Positions 21,765-33,014 of a stretch of DNA of 64,000 nucleotides are shown piece after piece. Below the pieces are notes generated by a model. That model saw nothing but the letters and a program-made list of their open reading frames with translations, was not told the origin of the DNA and made no database searches. The stretch's first letter is position 1; every line of letters starts with the position of its first letter. Source of the stretch: Hypericum androsaemum (lineage: Eukaryota; Streptophyta; Magnoliopsida; Malpighiales; Hypericaceae); NCBI GenBank assembly GCA_963995505.1, contig OZ023184.1, positions 5,208,001 through 5,272,000 on the forward strand. The letters run 5' to 3'. A program made the translations under genes and the position numbers.

Positions 21765-21898
21765 TTCAGTTTAACGTATTATTGCAACATGTTAATAGTA
21801 ATATATTCAAAAATAACGATGAATAAATGTCAAATGTTGAGGCAACTGTATATCAACACACAAAGCATTTTATATATATAAATGTAGCTTAAATAAAT

Positions 21899-23066
21899 GG
21901 AAAAAGTACACATAAGCACCATGTGGTTTAGCAAATTTTGCATCTAGGCCGAGTGGTTTAAAATTGCAGATTTAAACCCCGTGGTTTCGCTTTTTGGGAC
22001 ACACCTCAGTCCCGGACAACTTCCCGGCCACTTGGCAATCCACGCGGGTTCTACGTCACCCAAAACAACATCGTTTGGCATCCTATGTGGACAGTACCCT
22101 CCACCTCAACCCTTCAAGATTGATACGCCTGACACCAGCAAGAGCTTTCTCCAAGAAAGTTCACACATGTAATTGTAAAGCAAGAACTCCAGCACCTTAA
22201 AAGACCCGAGCCTAGACGGTAAAAAAAGAGAGGATGGGCAGTACCCCTTAAATCTCAGCAAAATCTAACAAATCTCATTTAATCGACAAAAATCCAAAGC
22301 TTGGTTCAAATGGGGCAATAATAATCACTGAGAAAATTTCACAAACACCTAACATGCTTCCTCAGAGCTGCGAAATTGTACATCAAATATCCTGGCCCGA
22401 GCGGGGAGGACGGAGAGCAGCCGGCTATTGTTCTAATTAAAATTTCTGGTTTCGTTATATTCAAACGCTTGCAATTATTCTAATTAAAATTTCTGGTTTC
22501 GTTATATTCAAATGTTGTTTGTTGGAATTTTCTTTTGGTGGAAATTTGATTTTTTTAATCGAAACTTAGTCTGAAGAAGGTGTTTAGTGAGGAAGAAGAT
22601 GGAGGAGGGAGGAAGAAGGCATTTTTGATAATTTGTAAAAAATGGGGACTATTTTGGTAATTTGCCATACGCTACGTCAGCGATGACTTACACAACGTAC
22701 TATCCATGTAGGATGCCAAACCATGTCATTTTGGGTGATGTGGAACCCGCGTGGACTGCCAAGTGGTCGGGAGGAAGAAGGTGTTTTTGATAATTTGTAA
22801 AAAATGGAGACTATTTTGATAATTTATCACACGCTACGTCAGCGACGACTTACACAACGTACTATCCACGTAGGATGCCAAACCATGTCATTTTGGGTGA
22901 TGTGGAACCTGCGTGGACTGCCATGTGGTCGGGAAGATGCCCGGGGTGCCCGGGATTGGGGTGTGTCCCAAAAAGCTAAACCACATGGTTTAAATCTAAA
23001 ATTTTAAACCACACGTCCTAAATATAAAATTTGCTAAACTATGAAGTACTTATGTGTACGTTTTTC
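21899..23066. mobile_element. Non-autonomous MULE, long TIRs
   Basis: The terminal arms (GGAAAAAGTACACATAAG and the inverted GAAAAACGTACACATAAG) extend about 190 bases. The TSD is a perfect 9-bp TAAATAAAT at 21890-21898 and 23067-23075, and the site is empty at about 63779. A 162-bp stretch of the right arm is tandemly duplicated (22609-22770 and 22771-22932), as is a shorter AT-rich piece near 22433-22510. No transposase is present. The central 22160-22600 is of unknown origin and may be captured sequence. Confidence 0.88.
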
Positions 23067-23264
23067 TAAATAAATATTATACTTGGTGAAATATTAATCC
23101 AACGATTAATAGTCTCCCATTTGATTCCTCCAATTTCCAATTAGAACAAGGTGGGACAAAAACAAGTTCACCATCTAAAATTTACAATTCCCAAGTTTAA
23201 TTGTCATGTATTATAATTATTAATACCATACAATAACTACAATTATTAATCAGTAAATAGTTGA

Positions 23265-23740
23265 TATTAGGAAAGTCAATTCACATGAGAAAATTATTCG
23301 GTTTCACAGAAATCAAATCTCTTCATAGTGTACCCGAAAATATCGCAAACTATACATTGTCTATCATGCTACCCCTAACCAAACTCATGAGTTTGAAAAA
23401 AAAAATCTCAATTGCAAAAGCTCCATACCTATTGATGCCCAATTTTCGAAGAAGTTCTAAATGCTCCAAGAGAAAGACGCATTGTATAGGAAGAGATGAT
23501 CACAAAAATCGTCCAAGTAACCACAAAGCGGACAAAGAGAAATCCAAACATCTAAAGTTCCATCTTCTTATTAAATTATCCCTCATGAATACTTGTTTGT
23601 AAGGCAATCCAAAAAAATATATTTCATCGTAAATACAATTTTATCTCTCCAAACTTCGGGAGATCCAAAAGTAGCTAATTACCTTGAAGTTTCCTCGTGA
23701 GATGCTTGTCGCAACAAGAGCTTAACGAAAAATTGTTTTT
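23265..23740 (-). pseudogene. LINE zf-RVT domain fragment
   Basis: On the minus strand, translation gives EVWRDKIVFTMKYIFL followed, after stops, by LCPLCGYLDDFCDHLFLY. This matches the zf-RVT region of plant LINE ORF2 (V-W-x-x-K-x-P...F-x-W...C-x-x-C...D-H-L-F-x-x-C). Several in-frame stops are present. Confidence 0.55.
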
Positions 23741-23903
23741 CTCCTTTGTAAGACCAATTGGTCAAGTCTTCATGTGTGATGGACATCCTTGTAGAAGAAA
23801 TTGAAAACACAAGAGAGCTCACATCGACATTTAAAAAACAACACATCAACTTTAATATTTTGCCAATAATTTTTTTTAGTTCAAAATTTGTATACTAATA
23901 AAT

Positions 23904-26900
23904 TTTGTCTTTTCCTTGTCTTTTCTTCCCTTATCGGGCCTTGTCTTTTCTTATCTTGCCTTTTCTTCCCTTATCTTGCCTTTTCTTCCCTTATCTTTCC
24001 TTATCGGGCCTTGTCTTTCCTTATCTTGCCTTTTCCTTGCCTTTTCTTGCCTTATCTTCCCTGATATTGCATTTTCTTTCCTTATCTTCCCTTTTTCTTA
24101 CCTTTTTCTTTCCTTATCTTGCCTTTTCTTTGTCTTTTCTTGTCTTATCATGCCTTTTCTTTCATTATCTTGCCTTTTCCTTACCTTTTCTTGCTTTATC
24201 TTACTTTTTCTTGCATTATCTTCCCTTATCTTGCTTTATCTTGCCTTTTATTGCCTTTGCTTTCCTTATCATACTTTTCCTTACCTTTCTTTGCCTTTTC
24301 TTGCCTTTTTCTTTGCCTTTTTTAGGCTTTTCTTCCCTTATCATGACTTATCTTGCCTTTTCTTTCCTTATCTTACTTTTTTCTTGCCTTGTCCATACCT
24401 TTTCTTTCCTTTTCTGACAGTTTCTTATCTTTTCTTGCCTTTTCTTATTTTTTCTTGCCTTTTCGTACCTTATCTTGACTTTTCTTGCCTTATATTGCCT
24501 TTTCCTTGCCTTTTCCTTCATTTTCTTGAATTTTCTTGCTTTATCTTGCCTTTTCTAGCCTTTTCTTCCCTTATCATGCCTTATCATGCCTTTTCTTTCC
24601 TTATCTTTCCCTTTCCTTGCCTTATCTTACTTTTTCTTGCATTTTCTTCCCGTATCTTACCTTTTCTTGCCCTTTCTTTCTTTATCTTGCCATATCTTGC
24701 CTTTTCTTTCCTTATCTTGCCTTTCCTTTCCTTTTCTTGTCTTCTCTGTCCTTTTCATGCCTTATCTTACCTTTTATTGCCTTTTCTTTCCTTATCATAC
24801 TTTTTCTTGCCTTTTCTTACCTTATCTTGCCTTTTCTTCCATATCATGCCCAATCTTTCTTTTTCTTACCTTTTCTTTCTTTATCTTACTTTTTCTTGCT
24901 TTCCCTTGCCTTTTCTTTCCTTTTCTTACCTTTTTTACCTTTTCTTGCCTTTTCGTGCCTTATCTTGCCCTTTTGCATTTTCTTTCCTTTTCTTGCCTTT
25001 TTTCCTTTTCTTTCCTTTTCTTGCCTTTTTTCCTTTTCTTTCCTTTTCTTGCCTTTTTACCTTTTCTTGCCTTTTCGTGCCTTATCTTGCCTTTTATTGC
25101 CTTATCTTTCCTTTTCCATGCCTTTTCAATCCTAATCTTGACTTTTCTTGCCTTATCATGCCTTTTCTTTCCTTATCTTGCCATTTCCTTGCCTTTTCTT
25201 GCCTTATCTTGCATTTTCTTGCCATATCTTGCATTTTCTTGCCTTCTCTCAATTTTTCTTGCCTTATCATGCCTTTTCTTATCTTATCTTGCCATTTCCT
25301 TGCCTTTTCTTTCCTTTTCTTGTATTTTCTTACCTTATCTTGCCTTTTCTCACTGTTTCCTTGCATTTTCTTCCCTTATCTTGCCTTTTCCTCTCCTTTT
25401 CTTTCCTTAATTTGCCTTTTTTTGTTTTTTCTTGCCTTATCATGTCTTTTCGTTCCTTATCATTCTTTTTCTTGCATTTTCTTGCTTTTTCTTGCCTTTT
25501 CTTACCGTTTCTTATCTTTTCTTGCCTTATCTTGCCTTTTATTGCCTTTTCTTGCCGTATCTTTCCTTTTATTGTCTTTTCTTTCCATATCATACTTTTC
25601 TTTGCCTTTCCTAGCCATTTTTTGCCTTTTCTTGCCTTTTCTTGCTTTATCTTGCCTTATCATACATTTTCTTGCTTTATCTTGCCTTTTCTTTCCTTAT
25701 CAAGCTTTTTCCTTGCCTTTTCTTTCTTTTTCTTTCCCTTTCCTTCCTTTTCTTGCCTTTTCTTGCCTTTTCTTGCATTATTTTGACTTTTCTTGACTTT
25801 TCTTTCCTTAATTTGCCTTTTCCTCGCCTTTTCTTGCCTTTCTTACCTTTTCTTGCCTTTCTTGCCTTTTCGTGTCTTTTCGTGCCTTATCTTGCCTTAT
25901 CTTACCTTATCTTGCCTTATCTTACCTTATCTTGCCTTTTCTTACCTTATCTTGCCTTATCTTGCCTTTTCTTACCTTATCTTGCCTTTTCTTGCCTTAT
26001 CATGCCATTTCTTTCCTTTTCTTGCATTTTCTTGCCTTTTCTTGCCATATCTTGCCTTTTATTGCCTTTTCTTGCCTTATCTTGCCTTTAATTGCCTTTT
26101 CTTTCCTTATCATACTTTTCCTTGCCATTTCTTGCCTTTTCTTCCCTTATCATGCCTTATCTTGCCTTTTCTTTCCTTATCATGATTTTTCCTTGCCTTT
26201 TCTTTCCTTTTCTTGCCATTTCGTTCCTTATCTTGCCTTTTCCTTATCTTTTCTTGCCTTATCTTGCCTTACCTTGCCTAATCTTGTCTTTTCTTACCTT
26301 ATCTTGCCTTTTCTTACCTTTTCCTTGCCTTTTATTACTTTATCTTGCCTTTTCTTTCCTTATCTTGCCTTTTTCCCTTTTCTTCAATTATCTTTCCTTA
26401 TCTTGCCTTTTCCTTTCCTTTTCTTTCCTTATCTTGCCTTTTCCTTTCCTTTTTTTCCTTTTCTTGCCTTTTCGTGCCTTTTCTTGCCCCATCTTGCCTT
26501 TTCTTACCTTATCTTGCCTGATCTTGCCTTTTCTTGTCTTATCTTGCCTTTTCTTAACTTTTCTTTCCTTATCTTGCCTTTTCCTTGCATTTTCTTTCCT
26601 TTTCTTGCCTTATCTTGCTTGATCTTGCCTTTTCTTGCCTTATTTTACCTTATCTTGCCTTTTCTTAACTTTTCTTTCCTTATCTTGCCTTTTTCTCACC
26701 TTTTCTTGCCTTTTTATTCCTTATCTTTCCTTATCTTGCATTTTCCTTGTCTTGTATTTTCTTGCCTTATCATACCTTTTCTTTCCTTACCTTGCCTTTT
26801 CCTTGCCTTATCTTGCTTTTTCTTTCATTTTCTTCCCTTATCCTTCCTTTTCTTGCCTTATCTTGCCTTTTCTTGACTTATCTCGCCTTTTGTTGCCTTA

Positions 26901-29900
26901 TCTTGCCTTTTCTTGCCTTATTTCGCCTTTTCTTGTCTTATCATACTTTTTATTGCCTTTTCTTTCCTTATCATACTTTTCTTTGCATTTTCTTGCCTTA
27001 TGTTGCCTTTTCATACCTTATCTTGTCGTTTCTTCCCTTTTCTTTCCTTATCTCGCCTTTTTTTGCCTTTTCTTGCCTAATCTTGCCATATCTTACCTTT
27101 TCCTTCTCATTTCTTGCCTAATCTTGACTTTTCTTTCCTTATCATGACTTTTCTTTCCTTATCATGCATTTTCTTTCCTTTCCTTGCCTTATCTTGCCTT
27201 TTCCTTGCCTTTTTCTTATTTTATCTTGCCTTTTCTTCCCTTATGTTGCCTTTTCTTACCTTATCTTGCCTTTTCCTTGACTTTTCTTGCCATTTCTTTA
27301 CTTATCTTACCTTTTCCTTGTCTTTTCTTGCCTTATCATTTCTTTTCTTTCCTTATCTTTCCTATTCCGTGGCTTTTCTTGCCTTCTCTTGCTTTTTCTT
27401 TCATTTTCTTGCCTTTTCTTGCCTTTTCTTTCCTTTTTTGCCTTATCTTACCGTTTATTGCCTTTTCTTTCCTTATGATACTTTTCCTTGTCTTTTCTTG
27501 CTTTTCCATGCTTCTTCTTGCCTTCTCTTCTATTTTCTTGCCTTTTCTTACCTTATCTTGCCTTATTTTTCCTTCTCTTGCCTTTTCTTACCTTATCTTG
27601 TTTTTTCCTCGCCGTTTCTTTCTTTTTCTTGCCTTTTCTTGCCTTATCTTACATTTTCGTGCCTTATCTTGCTTTTTCCTTGCCTTATCTTGCCTTTTCG
27701 TTGCCTTTTCTTTCCTAATCTTGCCTTTTTTCAGCTTTTCTTTCCATATCTTACACTTTCCTTGTCTTTTCTTGCCTTTTCCGTGCCTTTGCTTGCCTTT
27801 TCCTTTCCTTTTCTTTCCTTTTCTTGCTTTTTCTTGCCTTTTCCTTGCCTTATTTTTCTTTTTCTTGCCTTATCTTGACTTTTCCTTGCCTTATCTTGCC
27901 TTTTCTTTCATTTTCTTCCCTTATCTTGCCTTTTCTTACCTTATCTTGCCTTTTCTAGCCTTCTCTTGCCTTTTCTTTCATTTCCTTTCCTTTTCTTGCC
28001 TTATCATACTTTTCCTTGCCTTTTCTTTTCTTATCATACTTTTTCTTGCCTTTTTTTGCCTTATCTTGCCTTTTATTCATATATCATACCTTATCTTGCC
28101 ATTTCTTGCCTTTTGTTTCCCAATCTTGCCTTTTCCTTGCCTTATCTTGCCTTTTCTTGCAGTTTCGTGCCTTATCTTGCCTTTTCCTTGCCTTTTCTTG
28201 CATAATCTTGACTTTTCTTGCCTTATCATGCCTTTTCTTTCCTTATCTTGCCATTTCCTTACCTTATCATGCCTTTTCTTTCCTTTCCTTGCCTTTTCTT
28301 GCCTTTTCCTTGCCTTTTCTTACTTTATCTTGCCTTTTCTTCCCTTATCTTGCCTTATGTTGCATTTTCCTTGCCTTTTCTTGCCATTTCTTTCCTTATC
28401 TTACCTTTTCCTTGCCTTCTCTTGCTTTTTCCTGTATTTTCTTCCATTATCTTGCCTTTTCTTACTCTTTCTTACCTTTTCTTGCCTTATCTTGCCTTTT
28501 CTTGCCTTTTTTTGCCTTATCTTACCGTTTATTGCCTTTTCTTTCCTTATCATACTTTTCCTTGCCTTTTCTTGCTTTTCCAAGCTTCTTCTTGTCTTTT
28601 CTTGCCTTATTATACCTTATTTTTCCTTATCATGCTTTATTTTGCCTTATCTGGCCTTATCTTGCCTTATCTGGCCTTATCTTGTCTTATCTTTCTTTTT
28701 CTTACCTTTTCTTACCTTTTCTTGCCTTATCATGCCTTATCTTGCCTTTTCTCTCCTTATCTTATTTTTTCCTCGCCTTTTCTTTCCTTTTCTTGCATTA
28801 TCTTGCCTTTTTGTGCGTTATCTTGCCTTTTCCTTGCCTTTTCTTACCTCATTTTTGCCTTTTTGTTACCTTTTCTTGCCTAATCTTGCCTTTTCTCGCC
28901 TTTTCTTTCCATATCTTGCACTTTCCTTGCCTTTTCTTTCCTTATCTTGCCTTTTTCTTGCATTTTCTTACCTTTTCTTGCCTTTTTCTTGCATTATCTT
29001 GCATTTTCGTGCCTTTTCTTTCCTTATCTTGCCTTTTCTTGCCATTTCTTGCATTTTCTTTCCTTATCTTATCTTTTCCTTGCCTTTCCTTGCCTTTTCT
29101 TTCCTTTTCTTGCATTTTCTTGCCTTATCTTGCATTTTCGTGCCTTTTCTTGTCTTTTTCTTGCCTTTTCTTATCTTTTTCTTTCCTTTTCTTGCCTCGT
29201 CTTGCCTTTTCTTGACTTATCTTGACTTATCTTGCCTGATCTTGCCTTATTTTGCCTTTTCTTAACTTTTCTTTCCTTTTCTTGCCTTTTCCTTGCATTT
29301 TCTTGCCTTTTCTTTCCTTATCTTACATTTTCCTTGTATTTTCTTGCATTTTCTTTCCTTATCTTGTATTTTCCTTGTCTTTTCTGACCTTATCATGCCT
29401 TTTCTTTCCTTATTTTGCCTTTTCTTGCCATATCTTGCTTTTTCTTTTATTTTATTGCCTTTTCTTGCCTTATTTTGCCTTTTCTTTCCTTTTCATGCCT
29501 TATCTTGCCTTATCTCGCCTTTTCTTTCCTTATCATACTTTTCCTTGCCTTTTCTTTCCATATCATATTTTTCCTTGCCTTTTCTTACCTTTTCTTCCCA
29601 TATCATACCTTATCTTGTCGTTTCTTGCATTTTCTTTCCTTATCTTACTTTTTTCTAGCCTTTTCTTACCTTTTCTTGCCATTTCATGCCTTATCTTGCC
29701 TTTTCTTGCCTTATCTTGCCATTTCCTTGCCATTTCTTGCCTAATCTTGACTTTTCTTGCCTTATCATGCCGTTTCTTTCTTTATCTTGCCATTTCCTTA
29801 GCCTTATCATGCATGTTCTTTCCTTTCCAAGGATCTTGCCTTATCTTGCATTTTCCTCTTGCTTTATCTTACCTTTTCTTCCCTTATCTTGCCTTTTCTT

Positions 29901-30768
29901 TCCTTATCTTGTATTTTCTTGCAATTTCTATCCTTATCTTGCTTTTTTCTTGTCTTTTCTTGCCTTATCATGCCTTGCATTTTCCTTGCCTTTTCTTGCA
30001 TTCTCTTAATTTTTCTTGCATTTTCTTCCCTTATCTTGCCTTATCTTACCCTTTCTTCCCTTTTTTTTGCCTAATCTTGACTTTTATTGCCTTTTATTGC
30101 CCTTTTTTTGCCTTATCTTACAGTTTATTGCCTTTTCTTTCCTTATCATACTTTTCCTTGCCTTTTCTTGCTTTTCCATGCTTCTTCTTGCCTTTTCTTG
30201 CCTTATCTTGCCTTATCTTGGCTTATCATGCCTTATCATGCCTTATCTTGCCTTTTCTTACCTTATCTTGCCTTATCTTGCCTTTTCTTGCCTTTTCTTG
30301 ACTTTTCTTGCCTTTTTCTTTCCTTATCTTGCCATTTCCTTGCCTTTTCTTTCCATTCCTTGCCTTTTCTTGCCTTATCTTGCTTTATCGGGCCTTTTCT
30401 TACCTTTCCTTGCCTTTTCTCGTCTTATCGTGCCTTTTCTTTCCTTATCATCCCTTTTCCTCGCCTTTTCTTGCATTTTCTTTCTTCTTCTTGCCTTTTC
30501 TTGCATTTTCTTTCTTCTTCTTGCCTTTTCTTTGTCTTTTCTTGCCTTATCATGCCTTTTCTTTCCTTATCTTGCTTTTTCCTGCATTAGCTTCTCTTAT
30601 ACTGCCTTATCTTACCTTTTCTTGCCTTTTCTTGCCTTTTCTTTCCTTATCATACTTTTCCTTGTCTTTTCTTCCCATATCATGCATTATCTTGCCTTTT
30701 CTTTCCCTATCTTGATTTTTCCTTGCATTTTCTTGCCATTTTGTGCCTTATGTTGCCTTTTCCTTACC
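23904..30768 (+). repeat. Pyrimidine-rich decanucleotide satellite, ~6.9 kb
   Basis: The whole interval consists of about 10-bp units of the form CTTGCCTTTT and CTTGCCTTAT, mixed with CTTTCCTTAT, CATACTTTTC and occasional 11-mers such as CTTTTCCTTGC. The plus strand is almost all T and C with one G or A per unit, and the minus strand is correspondingly purine-rich. Longer blocks recur (about 27435-27525, 28507-28595 and 30105-30195, all with 'ccttatcttaccgtttattg' or a one-base variant), so there is higher-order structure. Apparent reading frames of up to 693 codons are artefacts: 10 is not a multiple of 3, so every frame samples the same stop-free unit. No gene is present. Confidence 0.97.
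24975..25065 (+). repeat. Local ~31-bp subrepeat inside the satellite
   Basis: Three near-identical copies of 'ttttctttccttttcttgcc' followed by a T run lie in tandem, a local homogenised patch distinct from the background 10-bp periodicity. Confidence 0.8.
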
Positions 30769-31094
30769 ATTAATATAGACCTATTATTGCGAGATAATTA
30801 TGTTGTATAGCACGTATCAAATATTTTGGATGTGACAAACAAGTTCACCACAAAATCTAAATGTACTATATGAATCAAGATTGAGACAAAGGATCTGAGT
30901 TAAAGCATTGTGAGAATATTATCATTAATGATAATTTGTAAATTAGATTAATTCGTTATATTAAAGAAAATATTGGGGCTTTTTTTAAGAAGAGTTTTTA
31001 TTTTTTACAACTTTTCAGAATTTTGAAAATAATATTTATTTAAAAATAATTGTTCTTAGAAAATATAGAAAAGTTTGGTATGGTGCATTCATGA
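30769..31094. other. AT-rich non-coding spacer
   Basis: No gene, repeat or element boundary was recognised between the end of the satellite and the repeats upstream of MADS gene 1. Confidence 0.5.
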
Positions 31095-31545
31095 TTTATA
31101 ATCTTCGAAATAGCCAAATTTTATTTGGTGGCCAAAATTATATACGGTTTCAAAAATCATGTATGGCAACCAAAAATATATATGTTAACTATAATTATAT
31201 ATGCTAACCAAATTTATGTATGGTAACCAAAATTATATAAGTTAACCAAAATCTCATATAGTAATAAAATTATACATGGTAACCAAAATTATATATGGTA
31301 ACTAAAATTATATATGGTAGCCAAAATCCGTTAATCAAAATTCTATATGGTAACCAAAATTATATATGATAGCCAAAATCCTATATGGCAACCAATTCAT
31401 TTATGGTAACCCAAATTATATATGGTTGCTAAAATCCTATATGGTAACCAAATCCTATATGGTAACAATAATTATATATGGTAAGAAAAATCCTATATGC
31501 TAACCAAATCTTATATGGTAACCAAAATTAGAGTTTTTTTTCTGA
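31095..31545 (+). repeat. TATATGGTAACCAAAATTA tandem repeat upstream of MADS gene 1
   Basis: About 20 degenerate copies of a 19-20-bp unit (tatatggtaaccaaaatta, with tatatggtaaccaaatccta variants). The same family lies upstream of MADS gene 2 at 41285-41560, so it belongs to the duplicated unit. Confidence 0.9.
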
Positions 31546-32375
31546 AAAAGTAAAATCTTCTTGTTGACACCCAAATATAGAATGAAATATATGATATTAT
31601 ATTTATCAAATAAATAGAATGAATAATATATGAAAAAATCTTTAACTGTTTGTAGGAAAACATAGAAATATTACAACAAGAGATAATAATTGGTTTAATT
31701 AATCAGAAATTTATTTTTATTAAAAAAAAATTTCAAGATTGTATTTAATAATTAATTGGAGCGCATACCAAATCTATCAAACATAAAAAATTAGCGTTAT
31801 TTGATGCTAACCTAATCACCGTAAATTTTAACATAAATACGAGGCGTCATACGAACTTAACTTATTCATCACCTCGTGCTCTTCTCTCCTCCTTCGCTAG
31901 GCCCTCAATTTTTCTCTAATATGGTTGTACCCTACAATCATTTTCATTCTGGTAATTTCTTTCACGGCACATTTTTTTCATTAATGATCTTATTTTTTTT
32001 ACCTATTATTATAATGTGCATACAGCTAAACTAGTTGAGAAATTACAAACTCAACCGAACTAGTGAAATACAGAATGTTTTAATATCTTGCACAAATTTT
32101 ATAAACAAATTAACAAAAAAATTAATCCAAATAAATTAGAAAGTATACTAATTTTTTTGTTATTTTTTGCTTTACTAAATTTATTCTACTATTTTTAAGT
32201 ATATATTAATATTTGTTTCAGATGTTGTCTACAATAATTTTTGATTTTAACATGTATTTTTCGGTTTAGAAAAATTTTGTAATCATTATTCAGTTTTGTA
32301 GAAGTTTGAATACTTTAAAACTTATTTGACATAATTGTGGAATTTCAGGTATCGTGCAAACGTTGATAGCGTACA
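31546..32375 (+). other. Extra ~820-bp segment in the MADS gene 1 upstream region
   Basis: MADS gene 2 passes directly from its tandem repeat to 'gggaaagtttgctctgaat' (41570), whereas gene 1 has about 820 extra bases before 'tggcaggtttgctttgaat' (32380). Inside, at 31921, a short exon-like ATGGTTGTACCCTACAATCA precedes a GT-rich boundary, and 'atttcag' occurs at about 32348. No protein family was recognised. It is either an insertion here or a deletion in gene 2. Confidence 0.4.
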
Positions 32376-32639
32376 AATGGCGTGGCAGGTTTGCTTTGAA
32401 TCTATTTTCTCAATTTAAGTTAATTTGAGATATAATACATGTCTTTCGAGAATATGAGAAACCGTATATCTCAATTTCTTGCTTATTTTGTTTTAAAGTA
32501 AGCTATTTTAGAAATTAAATATATAAACATGGATAACCTCATAGTCTTTAATTTCTAAATAAATATGAGAAATAAAAATTTATAATGTCTCATGTGACTT
32601 TCGCAATTCAAAAAGAAAATTGTGTATGTGATACAAAGA

Positions 32640-33014
32640 GTAAATATTGATCCAAAATGTATATATATTATGTCCATATTAGTTAGGCTATTTAAGTCTA
32701 AGTTTAGAACAATGACAATCAATACAAAATCCTCTTAAAATTTTGACAAAGTCTCTTTAAGAAATCTTATCTTAGAAGTCTAAAATTCAAATTCATTTAG
32801 GTCATATCAATTACATTCCATATTAGTCAATAACACAAAAAAAACTTACCATAAGATCAATCATCAAATCTTGGTAGTATCATTAATTAGCCAAAAAGAT
32901 GTCCATTGTTGAATGAGTTTTCTTCAACTATATAAGAAAAGGCCAAGTTTAATATATTTGAAAACACATATAACGTAAGTGATTTAATATTTTGGCTAGT
33001 ATAAAAGAATTATA
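32640..33014 (+). promoter_or_regulatory. Promoter region of MADS gene 1
   Basis: A TATA box TATATAAG lies at 32929-32936, 79-86 bases before the ATG. About 50 bases upstream is a block 'ttggtagtatcattaattag' followed by 'ccaaaaagatgtccattgtt' (32872-32910) that is conserved at all four MADS copies of the window. Homology to gene 2's promoter extends over the whole interval. Confidence 0.7.

Larger units (their letters stand above)
20300..23230. repeat. Backbone duplication block E (partner 63020-64000)
   Basis: Four pieces (20300-20673, 21320-21480, 21774-21898, 23067-23230) are collinear with the uninterrupted 63020-63960. Landmarks are 'gttcagacattctattgt', 'taggatcgagtttggaca', 'gtcaaatgttgaggcaactg' and 'accatctaaaatttacaatt'. 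The partner therefore shows pre-insertion sites for the solo LTR, the MITE and the MULE inserted here. Confidence 0.85.

Noticed and set aside
25094..28583. Lys/Arg/Gln-rich minus-strand frames within the satellite
   Set aside because: Complementary-strand readings of the same repeat, with no independent support.
23904..30768. Telomere-like or centromere-like array
   Set aside because: The unit is not a TTTAGGG variant, and no 150-180-bp monomer typical of plant centromere satellites is seen.
23904..30768. CRISPR array
   Set aside because: Units are contiguous degenerate repeats without unique spacers, and the context is a plant nuclear genome.
23905..30810. Very long plus-strand frames (up to 693 codons) resembling multi-pass membrane proteins
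   Set aside because: They are translations of a 10-bp satellite. All three frames are open together and give the same cyclic peptide, and there are no gene signals.
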